A stretch of 64,000 nt of DNA from Jatrophihabitans sp. (GCA_036389035.1 DASVQQ010000026.1:19665-83664); one strand, 5' to 3'. Positions 1 through 8,560 are shown, counted from the first letter of the stretch. Made by a program: numbers and translations. The notes: generated by a model from the sequence alone, not told the origin.

Positions 1-1
1 C

Positions 2-256
2 GCCCGGGTGCTGGAACAGGCACAGGACGAGGCCGCCACCGCCAGCCAGCGCCATCAGGAAGCCACCGCGCAGGTGGAGCGGTTGCGCGCGCAGCTGGAG
101 GAGGCCCAGGAGCTGGCCTGGGAGGCAGGTCAGGCCCGCCGGTCCGCCGAACGGGCCCGGCTCACCGCCGAGGAGGAGGCAGATCGGACCGCGGCCGCTG
201 TGCAGGCAGCCCGCCGCCAGCTGGCAAGCCTGGAATCGGACCGGGAGTCGGATTAA
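2..256 (+). CDS. C-terminal part of a coiled-coil protein (truncated by window edge)
   Basis: The frame is open from the left edge to a TAA at 254-256, so only the last 84 or so residues are visible and the start lies outside. The visible part is almost pure Ala/Glu/Gln/Arg heptad-like sequence (for example VERLRAQLEEAQELAWEAG), which reads as a long alpha-helical coiled coil. There is no membrane segment and no catalytic motif. It could be the tail of an SMC-like, DivIVA-like or other filament-forming protein, and the fragment does not allow a choice. The next gene is convergent on the other strand, so this is the end of its transcription unit. Confidence 0.6.
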   Translation, partial: ARVLEQAQDEAATASQRHQEATAQVERLRAQLEEAQELAWEAGQARRSAERARLTAEEEADRTAAAVQAARRQLASLESDRESD

Positions 257-283
257 AGAGTCGGACTAGGAAATCGGATCAGC

Positions 284-1090
284 TCAGCCGAGCAGCGCCA
301 GCTGCCGGGACTGCGCCACCAGCCGTCCGGTCGAGTCCCAGATCTCGAAGTCCTCCTCGTGGTAACCGTCGATCAGGTAGTTGGTGCTGACCCGGCAGGC
401 CAGCCAGCCCGGCGCCGGCCGGGCCCGGACGTGCACGCTCAGCTCGATCGTCGTCGAGAGGTACTGACCGAGCTCGAAGACCGCCGGCGGCGCCATGTCG
501 ACCAGTCCGGGTAGCGCCATGGTGTCGGCCTGCCGGCCACCGGCCAGCCGCATCCAGAACTCGGCCCGCGCCTGCCCGCTCGGCGAGCCCTGACGCCAGC
601 CGGGCAGCTTCGGCGTCCGGCAGTCCAGCCGGCCGGTGATGCCGGGCGCCACCAGCTCCGACTCTCGGGGCAGCTCGCCGCTGAACAGGTCGAGACAGTC
701 CTGCGGAGGAGGCAGCACCGGCGCGCTGCCGGACACGAGGGTCGGGCCGCTCGCCTGGGACAGGTCGGCGAAGCTGGCCACCACCCGGACCAGCTCCTGG
801 CCGTCCTGCAGCAACCGGGCCTCACCGGTGGCCAGCCGCCGGCCGGAACGCCCGGTGTCGACCCGGATCTCGGCCGGGCCGGGCGTAACCCGGCGCTGGA
901 AGAACGCCGAGACCGCCAGCGGGTCGGGCTTGCCCAGCACGCGCTCCAGGGCACGCAGGCAGACGCTCAGCACGTAGCCGCCGTTGGCGTGCGTCTCACC
1001 GACCGCCCACCGGTCACTGATGGTGGCCTGGAAGACGGGCTCGGAGCCGGTCACGGCGGTGTCGGCGTCGAACGGATGCTGATCGGTCAC
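284..1090 (-). CDS. acyl-CoA thioesterase-like protein (double hotdog)
   Basis: The product is about 268 residues. It resembles actinobacterial thioesterase-family proteins with two hotdog halves, of the TesB/4HBT_3 kind. The N-terminal half contains the segment WAVGETHANGGYVLSVCLRA, which matches the first hotdog helix. The C-terminal half contains TTIELSVHVRARPAPGWL and ends with DSTGRLVAQSRQLALLG, the typical end of the second hotdog where the acyl-CoA-binding strand lies. It would hydrolyse acyl-CoA to free acid and CoA in the cytoplasm; the substrate is not readable. I chose the GTG at 1090 because it begins just before the conserved part. A GTG at 1153 would add 21 low-complexity residues. 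The gene stands alone, divergent from the 1171 gene. Confidence 0.75.
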   Translation of the reverse strand: MTDQHPFDADTAVTGSEPVFQATISDRWAVGETHANGGYVLSVCLRALERVLGKPDPLAVSAFFQRRVTPGPAEIRVDTGRSGRRLATGEARLLQDGQELVRVVASFADLSQASGPTLVSGSAPVLPPPQDCLDLFSGELPRESELVAPGITGRLDCRTPKLPGWRQGSPSGQARAEFWMRLAGGRQADTMALPGLVDMAPPAVFELGQYLSTTIELSVHVRARPAPGWLACRVSTNYLIDGYHEEDFEIWDSTGRLVAQSRQLALLG

Positions 1091-1170
1091 GAGCGCCGAC
1101 GCTGCCCTAGGCGGTACCGGCAGGCAAGGCGATGTCGATGTGGTGTGGCCCACCCTGAAAGGATGTCGGT

Positions 1171-1473
1171 ATGGAGATGACCGGGTGGATCAGCGGACAG
1201 GTGTTCTTTCAGACCGTCGACCAGGGTGAGGTCGAGCAGATCAACGCGTTTCTGAATTCGCGTGGGATCATCTCCCAGGTGCTCACCCAGAGCGAGCACA
1301 TGATGCTCGACCCCGCTGACCCGTCGGTCGGGGTCACCTCCGAGCGGTTCAGCATGGCCATCCAGCTCGGCGGCTTTCCGCAGGTGATCGGGCCGGTGCT
1401 CAACGAGCTGATCCAGCGGGCGCACGGCGGCGGTTGGGAAGTCGAGGACAGCGCGGGGCCGGTCGGCGACTGA
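1171..1473 (+). CDS. small conserved-type hypothetical protein
   Basis: This 100-residue protein starts at an ATG preceded by AAAGGA eight bases upstream, a good ribosome-binding site. The sequence is mixed alpha/beta without membrane segment, signal peptide or cysteine clusters. It contains QVFFQTVDQGEVEQINAFLN near the start and a Met-rich stretch (SEHMMLDPADPS). I do not recognise the family. The compact size and clean codon use argue for a real gene. It converges with the methyltransferase gene ending at 1486, only 12 bases away. Confidence 0.6.
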   Translation: MEMTGWISGQVFFQTVDQGEVEQINAFLNSRGIISQVLTQSEHMMLDPADPSVGVTSERFSMAIQLGGFPQVIGPVLNELIQRAHGGGWEVEDSAGPVGD

Positions 1474-1485
1474 GCCGGGCGCTGT

Positions 1486-2085
1486 TCAGCCGCGCGGCGC
1501 AGTCGCCGCCCGGTTCGTCCAGACGTCGATGGTGAAATCGGAGTCGGTGACCTGGGTCTGGCGTGGCAGGCCGAGGATGCTGTCGAGAACCCCGTGCAGC
1601 GTCTGGGTGTTGAGGATCCGCTCGGCGAACTCGTGCCGGTGGTGACAGGCCAGCACGGTGGCATCGCGCCCCAGGCTGTTGCGGGCCGCGGTCGCCAGCG
1701 CCGCCCACGAGGCCAGGTCGAGGCGGTAGCCGACCTGGTGCAGCACGATCAGGTCGAACCTCTCCTCCGTGGGCCACTGCTCGGGCAGCCGCATCCACTG
1801 CAGATCGACGTTGGACAGGTGGGCGGTACGGGCCCGCGCCTGCGACAGCGCCGGCCGGTTGTCATCGGCGGCCAGCACCCGGTCGCTGCGCCGGGCCAGG
1901 CCGGCTGTCAGCTCACCGGCGGCGCAGCCGGGCTCGAAGGTGTTGCCGTACCGGGGGTGGTTCAGCGCGGCCAGCAGCAGGTCCCGGCGGCGCTCGGCCT
2001 GCCAGCCGCTGCGCATGTGCCACGGATCCTCGCTCATGCCGTACAGGTCGTTCAGATGCTCAAGGTCGCTCGGGCTGGTCATCAT
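1486..2085 (-). CDS. SAM-dependent methyltransferase, NodS-like
   Basis: The product is 199 residues, the usual size of a stand-alone class I methyltransferase. The SAM-binding glycine loop is FEPGCAAGELT at about residues 50-60, and the acidic residues ending the second strand are in VLAADDN. The N-terminus (LNDLYGMSEDPWHMRSGWQAERRRDLL) matches the NodS-like family, whose founding member N-methylates chitooligosaccharide Nod factors. The 'SEDPW..RSGW.ERR' pattern is shared by many family members with other or unknown substrates. No sugar or lipid biosynthesis gene is adjacent, so the substrate cannot be inferred. Two ATGs in tandem (2085 and 2082) are both possible starts. Confidence 0.8.
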   Translation of the reverse strand: MMTSPSDLEHLNDLYGMSEDPWHMRSGWQAERRRDLLLAALNHPRYGNTFEPGCAAGELTAGLARRSDRVLAADDNRPALSQARARTAHLSNVDLQWMRLPEQWPTEERFDLIVLHQVGYRLDLASWAALATAARNSLGRDATVLACHHRHEFAERILNTQTLHGVLDSILGLPRQTQVTDSDFTIDVWTNRAATAPRG

Positions 2086-2320
2086 CAGGGCACCCCGCTG
2101 CTCACCGGGTTCGGCAGCGCCTCAACGGCAAGGCTGCCGAGCCCGGACCTGACGGCTTGCTTGCTGAGCCGCTTCGAAACTAACAGGCATTTCCCGATCC
2201 GGCCTGCTGTGAGCGTTCAGCCGCGTGGCGAGCGGCGGCGTCCAGCGCCGGCTTGTCAGCCAGTACCCGGCGTCAGCGTAGGTTGAGCCGTGGCACGCCG
2301 ACGACCTCTGGAGACCACCC

Positions 2321-2683
2321 ATGGCTGTGACCGCTTTTCAGGACCTGCCGCTAGCTGACTCCGACTACTCCTGGGACGGCGCCGCCGCTGAGAAGCGGGT
2401 GCGCGCCTGGGCCGGCGCGCAGGACGAGCCCAACCCGCGCTACCGCGACGCCCATGCCTGGTACGACGCGGAGAAGAAGGCAAACTTCACCGCCTACAAG
2501 CTGCTGATCGCCGACGTGCTGGACGGCAAGCTGGTCGCGATCCCTCGCGCGGTGCACGCGGCGGCGGCGGTGCTACAGGGCTCGCGTGGCGGAATCAACC
2601 TGCCGGACAAGGACATCGCCCGGGTCAAGAGCCACCTCGCCAAGTACTACGCCAAGCTGGCTGAGACCCCACCCTGGCAGTAA
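2321..2683 (+). CDS. phage-derived-looking small protein
   Basis: The protein is 120 residues. GGAG lies seven bases before the ATG. The pattern WDGAAAEKRVRAWA, then RDAHAWYD, then FTAYKLLIADVLDGKLVAIP, then a VLQGSRGG segment and KSHLAKYYAK, is one I associate from memory with actinophage and prophage proteins, in some cases as the C-terminal part of head-maturation proteases. Here it stands alone without portal, capsid or terminase genes. It may be a domesticated prophage remnant or a host protein that phages also carry. It is followed directly by the lower-GC helicase-nuclease block, which fits a mobile-element boundary. The exact biochemical role is unknown. Confidence 0.65.
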   Translation: MAVTAFQDLPLADSDYSWDGAAAEKRVRAWAGAQDEPNPRYRDAHAWYDAEKKANFTAYKLLIADVLDGKLVAIPRAVHAAAAVLQGSRGGINLPDKDIARVKSHLAKYYAKLAETPPWQ

Positions 2684-2828
2684 TCCGCAGTCATGCAGGC
2701 AGCGGGGCCAGGCGGTCACCCTGGCGGTGGGCTCCAAGCCGGCTTTGGCGGCGTAAATGATCATCGCCAGCGGCGCTCCATGACCTCTGGGTCATAAACC
2801 CCCATGCCCTGGTCTGGAAGGCGGGCCC

Positions 2829-5800
2829 TCATCCGAGGGAACCAATGACCTCCGCGGATCGAACGCTGAGCAGTGGAGACTCGAAGGTGGTGAGTAGCCG
2901 ACCCGGGAAGTGCCGGTCATACCACTGCTTCTTCGTCTCCCACCTGTTCTGGTAGGCCGCATCGTCGAGCATGCCGACGTGCTCCCAGTACCACACTTCG
3001 CCCCGTGCTGTGATGGTGAAGTCCGGCAGGACGTAGGTGCCGTCGGGAGCATAGAGGGGCATTTCATAGACGAACGGTATGTCGCGTTCGAAAAGCATGT
3101 TGGCGATGATCACCTCACTCTTTGAACGAACCATATACGTGGTGAGAGTGGAGTGGATCTTGCCTTCCTCGTACCAACCACCAAGCTTACGTAGCTCTTC
3201 GGGAACGGGGTTGAAGCTGAAGAGCGATGCATTCACAGCCAGCAGTCGTGACTGCTCAAGGCGTCGCATCGACAATAGTGGGGAGATATCCTCCTCGATG
3301 AGGAGCGTGCAGTGCCTGGCCGCTCGAGTCAACCCCGTGTAGAACAACTCACGCGAGAGCAGGGCCCTTCGATGCTTGGGAACCACGAAGTAGATCCGAT
3401 CGAACTCACTACCCTGCGCCTTGTGAATCGACACTGCGTAGGCGAGTTCGAGATTTTCCTCGACGGACTCCTGGGGGCGCCACTTGCCGTCCGGCGTCTT
3501 GCCGAGATCCTTCCCGTAATCAACTCCGAGATGGGGTTTCGTTGAGAACCCCACGCGGAAATGCTGAGGACGGAACCCGGAAGAGTGCAACTTCTTGGAA
3601 TCGAAAGGGTGCGGACGGGTGAACCCCATTTCTCCGTTATAAACCTCCACCCGCTCGTTAACCCGTGTCTCCTGGTTGTACGCCCAGATGCTGTCAGATC
3701 GCGGCCTGTTCCTGATCTGGATGACTTTGTCGTTGAGCGCGATCCCATCTATCTCGCGAAGGTCCGCGGCAGACCGACCGTGGACGAATTGCTGGAATGC
3801 AGCGTTCAGCGCCTCGGTACCGTGCACTTCCCCGCGGTAGGGAGAGAGCACCTGCATCCGCTCGGGCCTCAGGTAGTCGCCGAACGCGGTCTTCCAGAAT
3901 CGCCACTCCGCCATTCCGTCCTTGACCACACCCGTATCGGTCTCAATATCCGATACGACTTGGTTGACCAGCTTCCCCGTCAGGTCCTCCTGTCCGCTCC
4001 AGTACAGGACTCTCAGATCCTTATCGACTTCGCCACCCTCTTGAACGCGGGCCAGGATGTCTTCGGCAGGCGCGGTATCGGCAGCCTCCACCGACATCGC
4101 CGGGCTGCGTCGACGGTATGCGTCGGCCAGGTCAAGGATCCCCGTGCCCTGGTCAAGCGCCCGATTCTCCATCTGGCGCATGTTGACGCTGAGTTCACCG
4201 ACAGCGCCCAGCGGCTGGAGCCAATCGATGATGTCGGCGAACACTCGGCCCCGCCCGATTGGCGGAAGCTGGCTCGGGTCGCCAACAAGCACCAAGCGAC
4301 GGACTGAGTTCCAGTTGATCGCGCGGAACAGGGTTGCCAGCAAATCCAGGCTCAGCATCGAACACTCGTCGATGACGTAGGTGGTGAACGCGTCCTCACG
4401 TGCGCCACCCCGTCGCTTGAAAGTGAAATTAGCGTTCAGCCACCCCTTCTTGGCCAGGAAAGAATGAACCGTGGACGTCTGTTCCCGGCGGCCGGTGCGT
4501 TCGCGTAACCTCTCCGCGGCCTTTCCCGTCGGAGCCAACAGTTGCACGCTTGCGCCGGCGCCTTCGGTGCGCTCGATCGCATCCAGCAGAGACTTGACCA
4601 CCGTGGTCTTGCCAGTGCCCGCCTCGCCCGCGAGCACGCACAGCGCCTTTGGAAAGATGCCGAGGCACACTTCGGCCTGGCCTACTATCGCGGCGTTGTA
4701 ATCGTCGGCGACGCGTGCTGCTAGAGGGCTGTTCGGGTCACGAAGACTGCCGCGCCAGCGCTCCTCAGTCATCGGCACCTTCAGGACGATGCTGGGCCGC
4801 TCCTCAAGCCTGCGCAACTGCTCCTCAAGTAGGCGCTCATCCTGGTAGGCATCTTTGAGGTACACCCATGGCTCCCCTTGCTCCGCTCGGATGATCAGAG
4901 CGCCTTCGAGTTCATCTCGGTCCGCTTCAAGGTGCTGAGGAGTGAATTGATGCCGCTTCCAGTCGGGATACCCGCTGAGGCGCTCGTTGACTTCGTGGAT
5001 CAAATTCGCCCCTGCGATGAACACGTCCGCCTGCTCATTGCGCAGCCGCTCAACGCATAACGATCGCAGCCTCCTCGGGTCGTCAGGATCTGCCAGCGCG
5101 GCTCCTCCCAGCTCAGGAGAGGGCAACATCCCGTGGTCGATCTTGGTGAAGCTGATCGTGTCGTCGGCGCCATCCCCGACGAACTGCTCAGCTAGAACGT
5201 AAGGATTGGCGGCCACCTCGGCCGCAGTGGCGGTGAGCCCATAGGATTCGGGATCAGTTCCCAGGATCTTTCTGAGTTGTTGCCCCGGCAGGTCAAACCG
5301 CACTAGGACGTCGGCCAACATCAGTCGCTGGCTGCTGTCCATGAGGTTCCACCGTCGGCGAACGGCCTTCACCTCCGGATCGCTGAGGTTGGCATCGGCG
5401 AGTGACCCTGTCCCGTCAAGGAAGGCGAAGATCGCCGACTTGGCCTGGTTGCCGGTTCCCTTTTCAGCCTCGGCCTTGAACCACGAGATCAAAGCCGGCG
5501 CCTGAAGGTGATCCAAAACCCCAGCCATCCCCGGATAGAGCCCCCGTGCGTGCCAAAGGAACCCAACCTGCGAGTGCAGCCACGCGAGCCGCCGAGGCCA
5601 CTCCTCCGTACTGTCGCCCATCTGCTGCAGTTCGGTCACCGACTCGATCAGGCGCTCGACGATCTCCAACGCCTCGTCATCTCCGAAGAGGCGAGTGGCG
5701 TACTTGAAGTTGCGTGGATTCGGTGGAACGACCAGAAAGCGTTCCGCCTTCTCGGGTTGATCCTTGTAGACGTGATACGGCAGGCGCAAACCTTCGTCCG

Positions 5801-6428
5801 GGTAGTGCGACGTGAGGTCTACTGCCCATACGAAGCCCCCGCCGTAGTCCTTGCGAGCTTCGGGTGTCATGCCGTCGTAGTTCCGGATCCGAGACAGGCG
5901 CTTAACGCGGGAGGCACCAACGATGACGTACTTGGGCGAGTCCTCCCGACTGAAGGGGTTGCTGTAGTTGGCGTAATAGAAGACGAGGCTGCTCTCCGGC
6001 TGTATCCGGTTCAGATAGTCCTCGGCATACTGCCTTCGTTTGTCGTAGTCGTATTGGCGCTTGCCGCCCCATGCCCGCACTTCTTCTCGGTACATCTCCT
6101 CGAACGGCCAGATGCACACCGTCGATGCGGGCATCTCCCAGGTGATCCGTTGCTCAGCCGGGTACCAGGATGGGGGGTCCGAGAAGCCGGTAATCGAGCT
6201 GTCACCAAAAGCGTTGATCGAATAGACACAAGGAGGAATGCCGTCCAGGCCATCGCAATGCCTGCCCGCGTTCGACTGCTCCCACGGGAGATCGCGGGAC
6301 TCTCGGATCGCCTCGCCTGGAAACGAATGGGCTCCCACGCAGTAGGTGTTCGTCGCCGGCTGCTGGCACACCCGCCCGTTCCAGCCGTCCATGTGCCAGG
6401 CGATCCGTGCCGACAAATGATTGGTCAT
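2829..6428 (-). CDS. RecD-like superfamily 1 helicase with C-terminal nuclease domain and unknown N-terminal region
   Basis: The product is 1199 residues. About the first 560 match nothing I recognise; they open with WHMDGWNGRVCQQP and hold several Cys/His near the start. A RecD-type SF1 helicase core follows: Walker A GEAGTGKTT at about 600, Walker B VIDECSML at about 684, LVLVGDPSQLPPIG, and the late motifs SIHKAQGSEFD and FYTGLTRAARH at about 1000-1030. The last 100 residues look like a PD-(D/E)xK nuclease: RSKSE, then LPDF at about 1135, then WYWEHVGM. AAGGA sits six bases before the ATG. GC is visibly lower than in neighbouring genes, suggesting transfer. A VapBC pair lies 149 bases upstream on the same strand. 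An anti-phage or plasmid-defence role is my inference; DNA repair is the alternative. Confidence 0.85.
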   Translation of the reverse strand: MTNHLSARIAWHMDGWNGRVCQQPATNTYCVGAHSFPGEAIRESRDLPWEQSNAGRHCDGLDGIPPCVYSINAFGDSSITGFSDPPSWYPAEQRITWEMPASTVCIWPFEEMYREEVRAWGGKRQYDYDKRRQYAEDYLNRIQPESSLVFYYANYSNPFSREDSPKYVIVGASRVKRLSRIRNYDGMTPEARKDYGGGFVWAVDLTSHYPDEGLRLPYHVYKDQPEKAERFLVVPPNPRNFKYATRLFGDDEALEIVERLIESVTELQQMGDSTEEWPRRLAWLHSQVGFLWHARGLYPGMAGVLDHLQAPALISWFKAEAEKGTGNQAKSAIFAFLDGTGSLADANLSDPEVKAVRRRWNLMDSSQRLMLADVLVRFDLPGQQLRKILGTDPESYGLTATAAEVAANPYVLAEQFVGDGADDTISFTKIDHGMLPSPELGGAALADPDDPRRLRSLCVERLRNEQADVFIAGANLIHEVNERLSGYPDWKRHQFTPQHLEADRDELEGALIIRAEQGEPWVYLKDAYQDERLLEEQLRRLEERPSIVLKVPMTEERWRGSLRDPNSPLAARVADDYNAAIVGQAEVCLGIFPKALCVLAGEAGTGKTTVVKSLLDAIERTEGAGASVQLLAPTGKAAERLRERTGRREQTSTVHSFLAKKGWLNANFTFKRRGGAREDAFTTYVIDECSMLSLDLLATLFRAINWNSVRRLVLVGDPSQLPPIGRGRVFADIIDWLQPLGAVGELSVNMRQMENRALDQGTGILDLADAYRRRSPAMSVEAADTAPAEDILARVQEGGEVDKDLRVLYWSGQEDLTGKLVNQVVSDIETDTGVVKDGMAEWRFWKTAFGDYLRPERMQVLSPYRGEVHGTEALNAAFQQFVHGRSAADLREIDGIALNDKVIQIRNRPRSDSIWAYNQETRVNERVEVYNGEMGFTRPHPFDSKKLHSSGFRPQHFRVGFSTKPHLGVDYGKDLGKTPDGKWRPQESVEENLELAYAVSIHKAQGSEFDRIYFVVPKHRRALLSRELFYTGLTRAARHCTLLIEEDISPLLSMRRLEQSRLLAVNASLFSFNPVPEELRKLGGWYEEGKIHSTLTTYMVRSKSEVIIANMLFERDIPFVYEMPLYAPDGTYVLPDFTITARGEVWYWEHVGMLDDAAYQNRWETKKQWYDRHFPGRLLTTFESPLLSVRSAEVIGSLG

Positions 6429-6577
6429 CCGTAGTCCTTCGTCGATTGATCCGTGTCATGCAGTGGGACAAAGAAGTCAAACTACAGTCATTTCTCGGAG
6501 CCGGCCCGGCCAGACTGGAGTATCAGGAGGTCAGCACTGCGAGCGCATCCACAGCAGGCGGTCTGGCGGCGCCTTCG

Positions 6578-6979
6578 TCATGAGATCAGGTCGAAAGCGC
6601 AGAGACCGCCGCTGGCGGCAGCCAGCTTGGCATCGCAGGTGAGGACCGGAGCCGCCAACCGTTCGGCGAGCGCGACGTAAGCGGCGTCGTAGGCCGTGAC
6701 GTTGTCCCGAAGCGCCCACATCCGATCGAGCAGTGGAGCCAGCGGCATCCGCCGGACCGGCAGGCGCGCGAGATGTCGCAACGCGGCAGGCGTCGCGCGC
6801 TGGAGCGCCGGATTGGCCCGCGCGAGACCGCGGAGAGCTGACACGACCTCGGCATCCAGATGAGCCGGCGCGTACAGCGCATCACCGGCACTGAGCCGAG
6901 CGATGACCGCGTCCCGGCGCGGATCCGCGGTCAGGTAGAACACCGCCAGTACAGAGGCGTCGATGATCGCGAGACTCAC
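6578..6979 (-). CDS. vapC: VapC-type PIN-domain ribonuclease toxin
   Basis: The product is 133 residues, the normal VapC length. The four acidic PIN residues are visible: D7 in IIDASV, E44 in LDAEVVSAL, D98 in TAYDAAYVALAE and D116 in LTCDAKL. PIN toxins cleave tRNA or rRNA using a metal held by these acids. The start is a GTG that overlaps the antitoxin's stop codon (GTGA), the usual translational coupling of vapBC operons. The C-terminus (GGLCAFDLIS) is complete. The gene lies 149 bases upstream of the helicase-nuclease gene on the same strand, so read-through is possible. Confidence 0.92.
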   Translation of the reverse strand: MSLAIIDASVLAVFYLTADPRRDAVIARLSAGDALYAPAHLDAEVVSALRGLARANPALQRATPAALRHLARLPVRRMPLAPLLDRMWALRDNVTAYDAAYVALAERLAAPVLTCDAKLAAASGGLCAFDLIS

Positions 6980-7206
6980 GAGGCCTCGCGTACCTCACGA
7001 ACGGCAGTGACCGCGTCCTCCAGCGTGACCTCGCTGCCTTCGGCGGGCCGGTACTCGGACAGGTAATCGCCCATCTGCGCAGCCTGGGCGGCCTCAGTCA
7101 ACCGGTCGACCACGTAGGCGTTCAAGGACTGACGACTCACGGCCGCCGCCTCGGACAGCGCGGCGTAAACATCGTCAGGGACGTCACGAAGGTTCATTCG
7201 CTTCAT
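6976..7206 (-). CDS. vapB: VapB-type antitoxin
   Basis: The product is 76 residues from the ATG at 7206; a second in-frame ATG at 7197 gives 73. The N-terminus MNLRDVPDDVYAALSEAAAVS, with SLNAYVVDRLTEAA following, is the ribbon-helix-helix type in which the first strand (MNLRDVP) contacts operator DNA. The acidic C-terminus (EVTLEDAVTAVREVREAS) is the part expected to wrap the toxin. A perfect inverted repeat at 7205-7225 overlaps the first start codon, so the protein probably represses its own promoter, with VapC as co-repressor. The stop overlaps the vapC start by four bases. Confidence 0.88.
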   Translation of the reverse strand: MKRMNLRDVPDDVYAALSEAAAVSRQSLNAYVVDRLTEAAQAAQMGDYLSEYRPAEGSEVTLEDAVTAVREVREAS

Positions 7207-7225
7207 GGTGCCATATTGGCACCAT
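7205..7225. promoter_or_regulatory. perfect inverted repeat, probable vapBC operator
   Basis: Half-site ATGGTGCCA is followed by TAT and then TGGCACCAT: nine perfectly complementary bases on each side of a three-base centre. The left edge includes the ATG at 7206 of the antitoxin. Binding here would block both transcription start and ribosome access. Ribbon-helix-helix antitoxins generally bind such palindromes, so VapB is the obvious ligand. Confidence 0.75.
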
Positions 7226-7312
7226 CGGTAGGACACATCCAACTCAAGCTGTGGAAATTCCCGGGCAATGTTTTCCGATGACGGCGCAAACTGGGACACG
7301 ACCGCGGCGGTG

Positions 7313-8191
7313 TCAGCCAGCCGCGACCAGGGCGCGCAGTTCCTCGATGCGGGTGCCGGGATCGATGAAGTGGCCGCCGTCGGGGTCCACGACCACCTTG
7401 GCGTCGGGGATGTGCGCACCCAGCCAGGTGCCGTGACCCGGCGAGATTTCAGCGTCCCGGGCGCCGTAGCGGAGGGTGACCGGTACCGCGATCTCGTCGA
7501 GGGAGAAGCCCCACTCGGCGAGGACCGCCAGGTTGTCGTCGACCCGGCCCCAGATTCCGGCGGTGAACCCGTCGCGCATCGCGTTCACGAACTCCCGCAC
7601 GGCATCGGGACGGGCAAGCTCGGCGCCGGCCTGCTCGTCCCGAGCGGCATGCAGGTTCGCCCGGTCCAGCGCCATCCCCGCCAGCTTTTCCTCCGCCAGC
7701 CGCATCAGGTTCTCGTGCAGGGCACGCTCACCATCGAGCGCCCAGCCGAATTCCGCGACGCCCTCCGGGCTCATGCCGGCCCACCAGTCCAGACCCTCGG
7801 CCCCGAAGGGAGCGGAGCCGCCCTGGCTCTCGGCGGCCGTCACCCGGCCATCGAGGCAGGCAGCCACCGCCAGCGCGTGCGGTCCCCCGCCGCAGAAGCC
7901 GGACACCGCGAACCGATCCAGGCCCAGCGCATCGGCGATAGCGGCCACGTCCTGGGCGCAGTCGACCACCCGCCGGCCAGGCTGGCGGTGCGAGACGCCG
8001 TAGCCCGGCCGGTCGTAGGTCACCAGCCGCAGCCCCGCGCGTTCGATCGCTTCCTCGTCCCGAGGGCGGACCAGCCGGGAGCCTGGAATGCCGTGCAGGA
8101 AGAAGACGGCAGAGCCGTCCGGATCGCCCCACTGCGCCACCCCGAGCGTGCGTCCGTCGGGTGCCGAGACCTCCGTCAACAGCTGCGTCAT
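7313..8191 (-). CDS. alpha/beta-fold hydrolase with cysteine in the nucleophile position
   Basis: The product is about 292 residues from the ATG at 8191; an upstream in-frame start at 8260 would add 23 residues unlike the family. The fold is shown by FFLHGIPGSRLV (oxyanion loop), LVTYDRPGYGVS, the nucleophile elbow SGFCGGGPHALA and the late His in PDGGHFIDPGT. Relatives carry Ser in the elbow (GxSGGGPHALA); here the residue is Cys. A Cys nucleophile occurs in dienelactone hydrolases, so activity may be kept with altered specificity or lost. No pathway genes are adjacent; it lies between vapB and tRNA-Asn. Confidence 0.85.
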   Translation of the reverse strand: MTQLLTEVSAPDGRTLGVAQWGDPDGSAVFFLHGIPGSRLVRPRDEEAIERAGLRLVTYDRPGYGVSHRQPGRRVVDCAQDVAAIADALGLDRFAVSGFCGGGPHALAVAACLDGRVTAAESQGGSAPFGAEGLDWWAGMSPEGVAEFGWALDGERALHENLMRLAEEKLAGMALDRANLHAARDEQAGAELARPDAVREFVNAMRDGFTAGIWGRVDDNLAVLAEWGFSLDEIAVPVTLRYGARDAEISPGHGTWLGAHIPDAKVVVDPDGGHFIDPGTRIEELRALVAAG

Positions 8192-8353
8192 GCGGAGGAT
8201 TCTGCCTGACCGTCCGGACCCGGCCCAGCGTCGGAGCGGCGAGTGTGGAAGTGCGGGCACTGCCGCAAGCAGTACAGCGTGCCTCGGTGACCAGCGAGGT
8301 ACCAGAAACGACTCAGGGCCTCCGCGCGAACGCTGGAGGCCCCGGAATCCTTG

Positions 8354-8426
8354 CTCCCCCGACTGGACTCGAACCAGTAACCCTTCGATTAACAGTCGAA
8401 TGCTCTGCCAATTGAGCTACGGGGGA
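8354..8426 (-). tRNA. tRNA-Asn (anticodon GTT)
   Basis: Read on the minus strand, the acceptor stem TCCCCCG pairs with CGGGGGA, followed by discriminator G. The anticodon arm is TTCGA-CTGTTAA-TCGAA with anticodon GTT. The T-arm contains GGTTCGAGTCC. The length is 73 bases and CCA is not encoded. Confidence 0.97.
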
Positions 8427-8560
8427 TTGGCGAGCCGTCCGGCCGGCCGGGTTGGCCGAACAGGCAGCGGGTAGAAGAATAACTCATCGCCCCAGCCGTC
8501 GCGGCGCCCCCCGACGCAGGGCACACTGGGGAGCCAGAGATCACCGCGGGCGAAAGGCAG

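Noticed and set aside
2770..2805. Palindrome ATGACC-TCTG-GGTCAT and, on the minus strand, a stretch looking like part of a Met-tRNA anticodon arm
   Set aside because: Only about 20 bases resemble a tRNA, there is no T-loop or acceptor stem, and no matching direct repeat was found at the other end of the accessory block, so an att site cannot be supported.
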